DNA of 64,000 nucleotides from Prevotella sp. UBA4268 (GTDB taxonomy: Bacteria; Bacteroidota; Bacteroidia; Bacteroidales; Bacteroidaceae): assembly GCA_002395135.1 (NCBI GenBank), contig DGWC01000055.1, positions 62,001 to 126,000 of the forward strand, written 5' to 3'. The first letter of the stretch is position 1. Each line of letters starts with the position of its first letter. The notes beneath the pieces were generated by a model. That model did no database searches, had not been told where the DNA came from, and saw only the letters and a list, made by a program, of their open reading frames with translations. The translations under genes and the position numbers were made by a program. Positions 8,113 to 17,661 of the stretch are shown one piece after another.

Positions 8113-9180
8113 ATGAGAAAATCATTGGTTTTCATATTGTTCATGGCCATCGCAATCGGCGTGAGAGCGCAGGTGCAGGTAGAGACGAAGATCGATTCCA
8201 TGGAGATTCTGATTGGTGAGCAGACGAATCTCACCTTGTCGGTTTCCATGAAGAAAGGCCGTTCTTTGCAGATGCCCGAATTCGCTCCCTCACAGTTTAT
8301 CACGCCGGGTGTGGAGGTCTTGTCCACGAATCAGGCCGACACGGCAGAACTTGATGACGACATGGTGCAGGTGAATAAGGTGTATACGCTCACTTCTTTC
8401 GACGAGAACCTCTATTATCTGCCGGAAATGGCTGTCAAAGTAGATGGCAAAGAGTATAAGAGCAAGAGCCTGGCACTGAAGGTAATCACCATGCCGGTAG
8501 ACACTTTGCACCCGGAAAACTTCTTCCCACCCAAGGATGTGCAGGACAATCCCTTCCAGTGGAGCGAGTGGAGCGGCATCTTTTGGATGAGCGTTTTGAT
8601 GGTCCTCCTGATTTGCGCAGCCTTCTATCTGCGCCTACGTCTGAAGGACAACAAGCCCATTATTGCCCATGTGCGGATTGTGAAGAAGATACTGCCTCAC
8701 CAGAAGGCCATGACCGAGATTGAGAAAATCAAGGCAGAGCGCATGGCATCGTCGGAAGACCAGAAGGCATATTATACCCGTCTTACCGATACGCTCAGGG
8801 TTTACATCGAAGAGCGCTTTGGATTCAGTGCCATGGAAATGACCAGTTCCGAGATTATTGAGCGGCTGCAGCAGGCTGAAGACCGTAAGATGATTGACGA
8901 ATTGCGCGAACTCTTCACCACTGCCGACTTGGTGAAGTTCGCCAAATATTCAACGCTTATCAACGAGAATGATGCCAATCTGGTGAATGCCATAGAGTTT
9001 ATCAACACCACGAAGTTGGAAAATGTGCCCACCACAGAACGTGTTGAGCCGAAACTGTCAGAGACAGAGATGCGCTCAATGCGGTCGAGAACGGCCCTGA
9101 AATGGACTATTTACATCCTGGCGATCCTCGCTGCGGCCTTGTTCGTCAGTGTTCTGTATCAAGTCTATCGGATATTATAG
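8113..9180 (+). CDS. Bat-operon membrane protein with BatD-like N-terminal domain
   Basis: A 355-residue protein with a signal peptide (residues 1-19, ending VRAQ) and a periplasmic beta domain resembling the N-terminal part of BatD (about 20-150). A transmembrane helix spans about 155-177. A cytoplasmic helical region follows (AERMASSEDQKAYYTRLTDT), and a second helix closes the protein (328-353). A protein of this layout sits between the DUF58 gene and batA in many Bacteroidetes Bat operons. Its molecular role is unknown. I saw no catalytic motif. Confidence 0.7.
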   Translation: MRKSLVFILFMAIAIGVRAQVQVETKIDSMEILIGEQTNLTLSVSMKKGRSLQMPEFAPSQFITPGVEVLSTNQADTAELDDDMVQVNKVYTLTSFDENLYYLPEMAVKVDGKEYKSKSLALKVITMPVDTLHPENFFPPKDVQDNPFQWSEWSGIFWMSVLMVLLICAAFYLRLRLKDNKPIIAHVRIVKKILPHQKAMTEIEKIKAERMASSEDQKAYYTRLTDTLRVYIEERFGFSAMEMTSSEIIERLQQAEDRKMIDELRELFTTADLVKFAKYSTLINENDANLVNAIEFINTTKLENVPTTERVEPKLSETEMRSMRSRTALKWTIYILAILAAALFVSVLYQVYRIL

Positions 9181-9192
9181 TGAGAAGAACGT

Positions 9193-10191
9193 ATGGAATT
9201 TGTAAATAAAGAATACTTCATATTGCTGTTATTGCTGATACCTTATTTATTATGGTATCTGCTCTATCGGAAGAAAAGCGAGCCCACCATGCAGATGAGC
9301 AGCACTTATGCTTATCAGTATGCGCCCAAGAGCCTGCGCCAGCGCCTGGTTTGGCTTCCGGCCTTGCTGAGAATGCTCACTTTTGTGCTAATCGTCATTG
9401 TGCTGGCACGCCCGCAGACACAGAACAGTTGGGGCAAGCGCACCTCTGAAGGCATCGATATCATGCTTGCTATGGATGTATCCACCAGTATGCTTGCTCA
9501 GGACCTGAAGCCCAACCGCATAGAGGCTGCTAAAGATGTTGCTGCCGAGTTTATCTCCGGCCGCCCTGATGACAATATCGGTCTGACCATCTTTGCCGGC
9601 GAGGCCTTTACCCAATGTCCGATGACAACCGACCATACCTCGCTGCTAAATCTGCTTGAAAACGTCAGGACAGATATTGCCGAGCGCCGACTGATTGAAG
9701 ACGGAACCGCCGTGGGCATGGGTTTGGCAAATGCCGTTTCCCGATTGAAAGACAGCAAAACGAAGAGCAAGGTGGTGATTTTGCTGACCGACGGCAGCAA
9801 TAACATGGGTGATATCTCCCCGCTGACGGCTGCCCAGATAGCCAAAAGCCTCGGCATCAGAGTCTATACGATAGCCGTGGGCAGCAAGACGGTGGCTCCT
9901 TATCCGATGCGAGTGGGCGGAACGGTGCAGTTTGTGAACCTCAAAGCGGATGTTGATACCAAGACGCTCACCGAGATAGCCTCTTTGGCCGACGGCCATT
10001 TCTACCGCGCCACCAATACGGCAGAGTTGAAAAAGATTTATAGTGATATCGACAAACTGGAGAAATCAAAAATGGAAGTGAAGAAGTTCTCTAAGAGATA
10101 CGAGGCGTTCATGCCGTTTGCCATTGCCGCCTTCCTTCTTCTCCTGCTTGAAATCCTGCTGAGAATCACTTGGTTTAGACGTATTCCTTAA
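9193..10191 (+). CDS. batA: Aerotolerance protein BatA (VWA domain)
   Basis: A 332-residue inner-membrane protein. Two N-terminal hydrophobic segments (about 9-25 and 56-73) are followed by LARPQ, a BatA/BatB landmark. The VWA domain has an intact MIDAS motif DVSTS (95-99) and LLTDGSNNMGD later on. One C-terminal membrane helix (about 305-325) completes it. In Bacteroides fragilis the Bat proteins were linked to oxygen tolerance. The VWA domain is the expected MoxR client. It is closely spaced with its neighbours. Confidence 0.9.
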   Translation: MEFVNKEYFILLLLLIPYLLWYLLYRKKSEPTMQMSSTYAYQYAPKSLRQRLVWLPALLRMLTFVLIVIVLARPQTQNSWGKRTSEGIDIMLAMDVSTSMLAQDLKPNRIEAAKDVAAEFISGRPDDNIGLTIFAGEAFTQCPMTTDHTSLLNLLENVRTDIAERRLIEDGTAVGMGLANAVSRLKDSKTKSKVVILLTDGSNNMGDISPLTAAQIAKSLGIRVYTIAVGSKTVAPYPMRVGGTVQFVNLKADVDTKTLTEIASLADGHFYRATNTAELKKIYSDIDKLEKSKMEVKKFSKRYEAFMPFAIAAFLLLLLEILLRITWFRRIP

Positions 10192-10207
10192 AGTAAGTTT
10201 GAGCACA

Positions 10208-11230
10208 ATGTTTCGATTTGAGAACCCCATATACCTCTATTTGTTGGCACTGATACCCGTATTGGTGCTCATCAGATATGTGGCCTTTAGAAATAAGAAG
10301 AACAAACTGAAGAAATTCGGTGAACTGGAATTGCTGAAACAACTCATGCCCGATGTGTCTCGCTTCCGTCCGATGGTGAAATTCTGTCTGCTCCTTGCGG
10401 CTCTTGCCATACTGATTGTGATGCTGGCACGGCCGCAGATGGGAACCAAGATTTCCCACGAGAAGCGTAACGGCATCGAAACCATGATTGCCGTGGACAT
10501 CAGTAACTCCATGCGTGCCGAAGACGTGGTGCCTTCGCGCCTCGACAAGAGTAAGATGCTGATTGAAAACATGGTGGAAAACTTCACCAACGATAAGGTG
10601 GGACTGATTGTTTTCGCCGGCGACGCGTTCATCCAGTTGCCTATCACGAGCGATTATGTGTCAGCCAAGATGTTCCTGCAAAGCATCGACCCGTCGCTGA
10701 TTGCCACGCAGGGCACGGATATCGCACACGCCATCGACATGGCCATGAACAGTTTCACCCAGCAGGAGAAGGTGGGGCGCGCCATTATCATCATCACCGA
10801 TGGCGAAGATCATGAAGGCGGCGCTGTGGAAGCAGCCAAGGCAGCCCGCAAAAAGGGCATGCGTGTGTTCGTCTTGGGTGTCGGCTCACCCAAAGGCTCG
10901 CCTGTTCCCGACGGAAACGGTGGCTATCTCCTTGACAATACCGGCACCGAGGTGATGTCGGCACTGAACGAGCAGATGTGTATGCAGATAGCCGAGGCCG
11001 GCGGCGGCGCATATATCCATGTCGACAACACGAATGATGCGCAGGAGCGCCTTAACAACGAACTGACAAAACTGGAGAAAGGAGAAATCACCAGTACCGT
11101 ATACAGCGAATACGACGAGCAGTTCCAGGCATTCGGCATTCTGGCCCTCTTGTTGCTGATTATAGAAATCTGCGTGCTTGAGAGCAAGAATCCGCTGCTC
11201 AAGAATTTAAAACTATTCAAGAAGAAATGA
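10208..11230 (+). CDS. batB: Aerotolerance protein BatB (VWA domain)
   Basis: A 340-residue paralogue of BatA with the same plan. It has two N-terminal hydrophobic segments and LARPQ near residue 74. The MIDAS is DISNS (97-101), and a C-terminal membrane helix (about 308-328) follows. I prefer ATG 10208 to an in-frame TTG at 10199. The stop overlaps batC by 4 bases (ATGA), indicating translational coupling. Confidence 0.9.
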   Translation: MFRFENPIYLYLLALIPVLVLIRYVAFRNKKNKLKKFGELELLKQLMPDVSRFRPMVKFCLLLAALAILIVMLARPQMGTKISHEKRNGIETMIAVDISNSMRAEDVVPSRLDKSKMLIENMVENFTNDKVGLIVFAGDAFIQLPITSDYVSAKMFLQSIDPSLIATQGTDIAHAIDMAMNSFTQQEKVGRAIIIITDGEDHEGGAVEAAKAARKKGMRVFVLGVGSPKGSPVPDGNGGYLLDNTGTEVMSALNEQMCMQIAEAGGGAYIHVDNTNDAQERLNNELTKLEKGEITSTVYSEYDEQFQAFGILALLLLIIEICVLESKNPLLKNLKLFKKK

Positions 11231-11895
11231 AAAGAATTGTCATCATATTACTCATTTTCCTTCCGATGATCGCTAATGCGCAGAGCGACAGGCAGTTCAT
11301 CCGGGAGGGGAACCGTGTGTACCGACAGAAAGACTATGCCAAGGCAGAGGTGCTCTACCGCAAGGCAACGGCCAAGAATCCTGAGAATTCGCAGGCCGTA
11401 TACAACCTCGGCTGCTCTCTGATGATGCAGCAGAAAGACTCTGCGGCCGTTGCCCAGTATCAAGCGGCTGCCAAACTGGAAAAGAATAAGTTCCGTCAGT
11501 CGAAGGCTTTTCACAATATTGGTGTCATCTGCCAGAATCATAAGATGTACGGCGATGCCATCAAGGCCTACGAGCAGTCGCTCAGATGCAACCCGAAAGA
11601 CGACGAAACGCGCTACAATCTGGCTCTCTGCAAGAAGTTGCAAAAAGAAAATCCCCAGCAAAACAAAGACAATCAGCAGAAGAAAGAGGAGAACAACGAC
11701 GAGCAGCAGAACAAGCAGAACCAGAAAAAAGATAAGAACAACCAACAGCAGCAGCAACAGCCGCAGGAGCAGATGAGCAAAGACAATGCAGAACGTCTGC
11801 TCGACGCTGCCATTCAGAACGAAAAGGCCACTCAGCAGCGCCTGAAGAAAGCGATGCAGCAGCCTCGCAAGAAGAATCTTAACAAGAACTGGTAA
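11227..11895 (+). CDS. batC: BatC, TPR-repeat protein
   Basis: A 222-residue exported protein with a signal peptide (1-18, ending NAQS). Three TPR-like units follow (about 20-135), with AVYNLGCSLMMQQKDSAAV and YGDAIKAYEQSLRCNP as examples. Next is an extremely Gln/Lys/Asn-rich linker (about 138-182) and a basic C-terminus. This is the B. fragilis BatC arrangement, thought to be a periplasmic scaffold for Bat proteins. Its overlap with batB and 9-base gap to the next gene place it mid-operon. Confidence 0.85.
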   Translation: MKRIVIILLIFLPMIANAQSDRQFIREGNRVYRQKDYAKAEVLYRKATAKNPENSQAVYNLGCSLMMQQKDSAAVAQYQAAAKLEKNKFRQSKAFHNIGVICQNHKMYGDAIKAYEQSLRCNPKDDETRYNLALCKKLQKENPQQNKDNQQKKEENNDEQQNKQNQKKDKNNQQQQQQPQEQMSKDNAERLLDAAIQNEKATQQRLKKAMQQPRKKNLNKNW

Positions 11896-11904
11896 ACAAG
11901 AGAT

Positions 11905-14466
11905 ATGAAAAGGGTATTGATTATAGTACAGATGATGCTGTTCGTGTTCGTCGCCAGTGCGCAGACACTGTCGGTGAATGCTCCTTCACGCGTGCAGAAT
12001 GGAGAGAATTTCCGCCTCACTTACACGGTGAGCACGCAGAATGCCTCTGACTTCAGGGTGGGAGGCATCCCCGAGGGATTGGAATTGATTACCGGACCGT
12101 ATACATCCACACAGTCGAGTTTCCAGATGGTGAACGGCCATACCAGCAGTTCATCGTCCATCACATACACGTTCATCCTCTGCGCCAATAAGAACGGCAC
12201 TTACACCATACCGCCTGCTCATGTCCATGCCAATGGAAAGCAGATTGCCTCACAGGCGGTGAAGATCACCGTTTCGGGCTCGGAAAGCAGTCAGGGAGGC
12301 TCGCCCAGGATGCACGAAGAGGATGACGACGTTCAGCAAGTGCGCGCTGCCGGTTCGCCGATTCGTGATTCTGACTTGTTCATCAAGGTCAGCGCCAACA
12401 AGAAACACGTGTATGAGCAGGAGCCCATTCTGCTCACCTACAAGGTATATACACTGGTAGGACTCACTCAGTTCGAGGGAAACATGCCCGACCTGACAGG
12501 TTTCCACTCGCAAGAGGTGAGACAGGCTCAGCAGAAGTCATTGCATGTGGAGAACGTCAACGGCAAGAATTACCGCACGGGAACATGGAGCCAGTATGTG
12601 ATGTATCCCCAGATGACGGGCAAACTGGAGATTCCCAGTATTACGTTTGAGGGTACCGTTGTGCAGAAAAACCGCGACGTGGACCCGTTTGAGGAGTTCT
12701 TCAACGGTGGCAGCGGCTATATCGAGGTGCGTAGGAGCATCAAGGCTCCCGGCGTAACCATCCAGGTGGATCCGCTCCCGGCAGGCAAGCCGGCCGATTT
12801 CTCCGGCGGCGTTGGCGTGTTTAACATCTCTGCCCAGTTGAATAAGTCGGTTGTAAAGGCCAACGACCCAGTCACCGTGCGCGTCGTCGTGGGCGGCAAT
12901 GGCAATCTTAAACTCATCAAGCAGCCTGTGGTTCATTTCCCGAAGGACTTCGATAAATACGACCCGAAGGTGACCGACAAGACCAAACTGACGGTAAATG
13001 GCGTGGAAGGCAACATGATCTACGACTTCTTGATCGTCCCGCGCAACCAGGGTACTTACACGATACCGCCTGTGGAGTTCTCTTATTTCGACCTGAACAG
13101 CAAGTCATACAAGACCATCAAGAGCCAGTCGTTTGAGTTGAAGGTGGAAAAAGGAGAGGGCGGCACCGGCAATTCTGCTGATTTCATGTCAGAGAAAAAC
13201 CAGGACATCCATTCCATCAAGACAGGTAAGACCGACCTGGTGAGTGCCGATTACATCTTCTTCGGCAGCACGCTCTATTGGGTTCTCCTGCTCACGCTCC
13301 TCTGTCTGTTCATCATTTTGATGGTGATTTTCAGGAAGAGGGCCATCGACAATGCCGACCTGGTGAAGATGAAGGGCAAGAAAGCCAACAAGATTGCTAC
13401 GAAACGCCTTAAACTGGCCAGCCGCCTGATGGCCGAAAACCGTCAGAACGAGTTCTACGACGAGGTGCTCCGGGCATTGTGGGGCTACATTGGCGACAAG
13501 TTGAACATACCCGTCACTGACCTCTCGCAAGACAATATCGCCGGCAAACTGGAGGCATGCGACGTGGATGAGAACACCGTCAACAAGTTCATCGAGGCAC
13601 TCAACGAATGCGAGTATGAACGTTATGCGCCGGGCGACTCGGCAGGAAACATGAACAAGACATACGAAACGGCCATGGAGGCTATCACGAAGATAGAAGG
13701 TGTGATGAAGAAAGTGAGAAAAGGAGCCAAGGCGGTTATGCTGCTCCTGATGGTGTTCCTGTCTGTGAACGTGCAGGCACTGACCAAGCAGCAGGCCGAT
13801 GCGGAATACAGCAAGGGCAATTATCAGCAGGCCATCAAGAATTATGAGCAACTGCTGAAAGACGGGAAGAGTGCCGATTTGTATTATAATCTCGGCAATT
13901 CCTACTACCGCACGGACAACATCACGCGTGCCGTGCTCAACTATGAGCGTGCACTGCTCCTTTCGCCTTCCGACGATGACATCCGCTTTAACCTGCAGAT
14001 GGCGCGGTCGAAGACCATCGATAAGATCACACCCGAGAGCGAAATGTTCTTCTTTGCATGGTATCGCTCCTTGGTGAACCTGCTTGGCATCGACGGCTGG
14101 GCTGTGCTCGCCATCGTCTCCATGCTGCTCACGCTTGTGCTGGCACTGGTGTATTTGTTCTCGTCGAACATGCTCTTGCGCAAAGTGGGCTTCTTCGGCG
14201 GCGTGCTGTTCATCGTCCTTTTCCTGTTCAGCAATCTGTTTGCCTTCCAGCAGCAGCGTGCTTTGCGCGCACACAAGGGTGCCATTGTGACGGCACCGTC
14301 GGCCGTGGTGAAGAAGACGCCTGCTGCCAACAGTGCCGATCAGGGTGTCATTCACGAAGGCACGCGTGTGGATATCACCGACGATACCATGCTCGACTGG
14401 AAGGGGGTGCGCCTTGCCGACGGCCGTGAAGGGTGGATACAGACATCTGTGATTGAGGTAATCTGA
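11905..14466 (+). CDS. batD: BatD-BatE fusion protein
   Basis: One 853-residue frame that carries two usually separate proteins. Residues 1-600 are BatD: a signal peptide (1-19), tandem periplasmic beta domains, a membrane helix (about 450-475) and a cytoplasmic tail. Residues 601-853 look like a complete BatE: an internal Met followed by a signal-like hydrophobic stretch (about 605-625), TPR units (628-700), two membrane helices (about 732-752 and 757-780) and an SH3-like end (about 790-853). The fusion has no stop between the parts, so either it is translated as one chain or the internal ATG at 13705 gives a separate BatE. The stop overlaps the PAP2 start by one base. Confidence 0.85.
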   Translation: MKRVLIIVQMMLFVFVASAQTLSVNAPSRVQNGENFRLTYTVSTQNASDFRVGGIPEGLELITGPYTSTQSSFQMVNGHTSSSSSITYTFILCANKNGTYTIPPAHVHANGKQIASQAVKITVSGSESSQGGSPRMHEEDDDVQQVRAAGSPIRDSDLFIKVSANKKHVYEQEPILLTYKVYTLVGLTQFEGNMPDLTGFHSQEVRQAQQKSLHVENVNGKNYRTGTWSQYVMYPQMTGKLEIPSITFEGTVVQKNRDVDPFEEFFNGGSGYIEVRRSIKAPGVTIQVDPLPAGKPADFSGGVGVFNISAQLNKSVVKANDPVTVRVVVGGNGNLKLIKQPVVHFPKDFDKYDPKVTDKTKLTVNGVEGNMIYDFLIVPRNQGTYTIPPVEFSYFDLNSKSYKTIKSQSFELKVEKGEGGTGNSADFMSEKNQDIHSIKTGKTDLVSADYIFFGSTLYWVLLLTLLCLFIILMVIFRKRAIDNADLVKMKGKKANKIATKRLKLASRLMAENRQNEFYDEVLRALWGYIGDKLNIPVTDLSQDNIAGKLEACDVDENTVNKFIEALNECEYERYAPGDSAGNMNKTYETAMEAITKIEGVMKKVRKGAKAVMLLLMVFLSVNVQALTKQQADAEYSKGNYQQAIKNYEQLLKDGKSADLYYNLGNSYYRTDNITRAVLNYERALLLSPSDDDIRFNLQMARSKTIDKITPESEMFFFAWYRSLVNLLGIDGWAVLAIVSMLLTLVLALVYLFSSNMLLRKVGFFGGVLFIVLFLFSNLFAFQQQRALRAHKGAIVTAPSAVVKKTPAANSADQGVIHEGTRVDITDDTMLDWKGVRLADGREGWIQTSVIEVI

Positions 14467-15155
14467 TGGGTTTTCTTTTGGAATTAGACCGGCAAATTTT
14501 GCTCTTCTTCAACGGGAGCGATTCCTTGTTCCTCGACGGACTGATCGTTACGCTCACGTCGGGCTATGCTTGGATTCCCCTGTATGTCGTCTTGTTCTAT
14601 GTCATTATGAGAGACAACGAGACCGTTCCTCAGATTATGCTCGTTGCCGTCTGTGCCATTGTCGGCGTGGCCCTCACTGCCGGCATCACCAATTTCATTG
14701 TGAAGCCGCTGTTTGAGCGCCCTCGTCCGTGCAACGACCCGGCAATCAAGTATCTCGTGGATACGGTCATCACGGCCAGTAACAAGGATTTCAGTTTCTT
14801 CTCGGCACATGCTGCCAACACATCGGTGATTGCAGCCTATCTGTCGCTGATGGTAAGGAAGCGCATGTTCACGGTTGCCATGTCGCTGTGGGTATTGCTC
14901 AACTGCTATACACGCCTGTATCTCGGCATGCATTACCTGTCTGACATTCTCGTGGGCCTGTGCTTCGGCATCCTCATGGGCATGGCCACTTACCGCGTTT
15001 ATCAGAAACTGCAAGCCCGTTTGTGCAACATGGCAGGGCAGCCCGCCGCGTCTTCATCGATTTGTCTGCCTGTCACGGCTCATGATATCGACCTGGTCAT
15101 CACCACCATGGTGCTCATCTTCTCGTTTGCCGTGGTGAGGGCATCGGTTTATTAA
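14466..15155 (+). CDS. PAP2 family phosphatase
   Basis: A 229-residue multi-span membrane protein with the three PAP2/lipid-phosphatase motifs: a K...RP motif ending in FERPRP (Lys80, Arg85), FSAH (112-115), and R150 through H156 in RLYLGMHYLSD. It is probably an undecaprenyl-diphosphate or phosphatidylglycerophosphate phosphatase at the inner membrane; the substrate cannot be decided from sequence. It starts within the stop of the batD-E gene (one-base overlap), so it belongs to the Bat transcript. Confidence 0.88.
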   Translation: MGFLLELDRQILLFFNGSDSLFLDGLIVTLTSGYAWIPLYVVLFYVIMRDNETVPQIMLVAVCAIVGVALTAGITNFIVKPLFERPRPCNDPAIKYLVDTVITASNKDFSFFSAHAANTSVIAAYLSLMVRKRMFTVAMSLWVLLNCYTRLYLGMHYLSDILVGLCFGILMGMATYRVYQKLQARLCNMAGQPAASSSICLPVTAHDIDLVITTMVLIFSFAVVRASVY

Positions 15156-15167
15156 TAGTATAGAAGA

Positions 15168-16397
15168 ATGGAAAACGATACAAAACATATCCGAATCAAG
15201 GATTATACCTATGTGCTTCCCGACGAGCGCATAGCCAAATTCCCCATTTCGCGCCGCGACCAGAGCAAGTTGCTCGTCTATCGCCACGGCCAGGTGTCGC
15301 AGGATATCTTCTGCAACATCGCGGAATATCTGCCCAAAGGGGCGCTGATGGTGTTCAATAACACGAAGGTGATACAGGCTCGTATGCATTTCCGGAAGAG
15401 CACCGGCGCACTGATAGAGGTGTTCCTGCTCGAGCCGGCATGCCCCGCCGACTATGAGCAGATGTTCCAGGCGCGCGGAAAATGTTCGTGGCTGTGTCTG
15501 GTGGGAAACCTGAAGAAGTGGAAAGAGGGTCGGTTAGAGAAAGAAATCGATATCAAGGGCAAGACCATCACCCTCTCTGCCGACCGCATCCGCGAGCAAG
15601 GCACCAGTTTCCTGGTTGAGTTCCAGTGGGACGACGAGTCGGTTTCGTTTGCCGAAATCATCGATGCGGCAGGCGAACTGCCCATTCCTCCGTATCTCAA
15701 TCGCAAGACCGAAGAGAGCGACAAGGTGACTTATCAGACCGTATACAGCAAGATCAAGGGCAGCGTGGCTGCCCCTACGGCAGGACTGCATTTCACCAAT
15801 GAGGTGCTGCAGTCGCTCGACGAGCATGGCATCCACCGTGAGGAACTGACGCTGCATGTGGGTGCGGGAACCTTCAAACCCGTGAAAAGCGAGGAGATAG
15901 AGGGACATGCCATGCACACCGAGTATATCAGCGTGAAGAAGACCACGCTGCTCCGGCTCATCGAGCACGAGGCGCAGGCCATCGCCGTGGGCACCACGAG
16001 CGTGCGCACACTGGAGAGTCTCTACTACATCGGCTGCCATCTGGAGGCTTGTCCCGATGCTTCTGATGACGCTCTGCATGTGAGCCAGTGGGAGCCATAC
16101 GCCGACGGTGCTGCCGAGCAGCCCATATCGCCCGTCAAGGCATTGCAGAATATCGTTGACTGGATGGACCGCAACGGGCAGAACACGATGCACGGCAGCA
16201 CGCAGATTATTATCGCCCCGGGCTACGAATATAAGATTGTGAAGATGCTCGTCACCAATTTCCATCAGCCGCAAAGCACGCTGCTCCTTCTGGTGAGTGC
16301 CTTTGTGCATGGCGACTGGCGCACCATCTACGACTATGCCCTGGCTCACGACTTCCGTTTCCTGAGTTATGGCGACAGTTCATTGTTAATTCCTTAA
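15168..16397 (+). CDS. queA: S-adenosylmethionine:tRNA ribosyltransferase-isomerase (QueA family)
   Basis: The QueA family transfers the ribosyl part of SAM to preQ1 in tRNA, giving epoxyqueuosine. The protein shows YVLPDERIAKFP near the N-terminus, then FNNTKVIQARMHF, AAPTAGLHFT, LHVGAGTFKPVK and, near the end, MLVTNFHQPQSTLLLLVSAF, all QueA hallmarks. At 409 residues it is 50-60 longer than E. coli QueA (356). The extra length is mostly a mid-domain insertion (about residues 85-150) and a second one around 285-310. Family membership is sure. Whether this is the main queA or a longer Bacteroidetes paralogue is not. Confidence 0.88.
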   Translation: MENDTKHIRIKDYTYVLPDERIAKFPISRRDQSKLLVYRHGQVSQDIFCNIAEYLPKGALMVFNNTKVIQARMHFRKSTGALIEVFLLEPACPADYEQMFQARGKCSWLCLVGNLKKWKEGRLEKEIDIKGKTITLSADRIREQGTSFLVEFQWDDESVSFAEIIDAAGELPIPPYLNRKTEESDKVTYQTVYSKIKGSVAAPTAGLHFTNEVLQSLDEHGIHREELTLHVGAGTFKPVKSEEIEGHAMHTEYISVKKTTLLRLIEHEAQAIAVGTTSVRTLESLYYIGCHLEACPDASDDALHVSQWEPYADGAAEQPISPVKALQNIVDWMDRNGQNTMHGSTQIIIAPGYEYKIVKMLVTNFHQPQSTLLLLVSAFVHGDWRTIYDYALAHDFRFLSYGDSSLLIP

Positions 16398-16410
16398 ACG
16401 AAGACAGAAT

Positions 16411-17571
16411 ATGAAGATAGGAGATAAAGTAAGATTCCTCAGCGAAACAGGTGGCGGTGTGGTTGCCGGTTTCAAGGGAAAGGACATTGTGTTGGTGGAA
16501 GACGAGGACGGATTCCAGATTCCCACGTCGGTGAGAGAGGTGGTAGTGGTTCACGATGAGGACTACAGCACGGCGAATGTGGTGAGCAAGAAGGCGCAGG
16601 AGAAGCCTGGCCACGCCGCTCCCGCAGCCGCCAAGGAGCCGCAGAGCGACGATCCCGCCGACCGTCCCGTTACGTTCAGGAAGAAACCCGAGGAGCGAAA
16701 GGGCGGCGACCAGTTGTCTGTCTACATCGCTTTTGTGCCCATCGACATCCTCGAAATGACCAGGACGCGCTATGAAACCTACATCGTCAACGACAGCAAC
16801 TATTATATCCACTTCACTTATCTCGTTGCCGAGGGCAAGTCGTGGCAGTTGAAGGCCGCGGGAGAGGTGGAACCGAACACCAAACTCTTCATCGAGGAGT
16901 TCGGAAAAGAGGATTTGAACGGCATGGAGCACCTTGCCGTGCAGTTGGTGGCCTATAAGCGCGATAAGAGTTTCATGCTGAAAGACCCCGTTTCGGTACA
17001 ATTGCGCGTGGATCCGGTGAAATTCTACAAACTGCACACGTTCCAGGAGAACGATTTCTTTGAGACAAAGGCGATGGTTCACACCGTTATTGAGAACGAC
17101 CGTGTGGCACGTCCTCTTGTGGTGGATGCCAAGCAACTGAAAGAGGAGATGTTCTCTACCAAGAACGACCACATTCCCTCGCGCCAGCAAATGACGGGCG
17201 AGGCCGCCAGAAACGCCAACTCATACGTGCGTAGATACGATCATGGCAAGCAGGGGAACCCCTTTGCACCGAAACATCATGCAGGCGACGAGCCTGTAGT
17301 GGTGGATCTGCATGCAGGCGAACTGCTGGAAACCACGGCAGGCATGTCGCCGGCCGACATCCTGAGTTACCAGTTGGACGTGTTCCGCCGCACACTTGCC
17401 GACTACGGAGGCAACAAAGGGCAGAAAATTGTGTTCATTCACGGCAAGGGCGAGGGCGTGTTGCGCCGCGCCATCATCAACGAACTGAACTATAAATACA
17501 AGTCATATCCTTATCAGGATGCCTCGTTTCAGGAATATGGCTACGGTGCCACGCAGGTAACAATCAAGTAG
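16411..17571 (+). CDS. DUF2027 / Smr domain protein
   Basis: A 386-residue protein beginning MKIGDKVRFLSETGGG, a small SH3-like barrel typical of DUF2027. A middle beta-rich region follows (about 105-250). The C-terminal Smr domain (about 295-386) carries DLHAGELL and the nuclease-family motif HGKGEGVLR (about 344-352). Smr domains are structure-specific nucleases in MutS2 and related proteins; the Bacteroidetes DUF2027-Smr family has no assigned function. It lies 13 bases after queA. A strong hairpin terminator follows at 17662-17711. Confidence 0.85.
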   Translation: MKIGDKVRFLSETGGGVVAGFKGKDIVLVEDEDGFQIPTSVREVVVVHDEDYSTANVVSKKAQEKPGHAAPAAAKEPQSDDPADRPVTFRKKPEERKGGDQLSVYIAFVPIDILEMTRTRYETYIVNDSNYYIHFTYLVAEGKSWQLKAAGEVEPNTKLFIEEFGKEDLNGMEHLAVQLVAYKRDKSFMLKDPVSVQLRVDPVKFYKLHTFQENDFFETKAMVHTVIENDRVARPLVVDAKQLKEEMFSTKNDHIPSRQQMTGEAARNANSYVRRYDHGKQGNPFAPKHHAGDEPVVVDLHAGELLETTAGMSPADILSYQLDVFRRTLADYGGNKGQKIVFIHGKGEGVLRRAIINELNYKYKSYPYQDASFQEYGYGATQVTIK

Positions 17572-17630
17572 CACCTGGATAAAAAGCACGGCGGCATTGT
17601 TTTGCGGTTGTGAAAAAAAACTACAAAATA

Positions 17631-17660
17631 TTGTTTGCAAAACGGTGCCTTCTAACTTTG
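17631..17660 (+). promoter_or_regulatory. Promoter-like sequence in front of a hairpin and palindrome array
   Basis: TTG (17631-17633) and TAACTTTG (17653-17660) are 19 bases apart, close to the Bacteroidetes consensus. No ORF follows in the plus direction; instead a hairpin starts 2 bases later. It could drive a very short RNA or be chance. Confidence 0.35.
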
Positions 17661-17661
17661 C

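Noticed and set aside
13189..14355. 388-residue minus-strand ORF inside the batD-batE gene
   Set aside because: It is an antisense shadow, His/Gln-rich, in a GC-rich coding region; the plus frame is a clear Bat protein.
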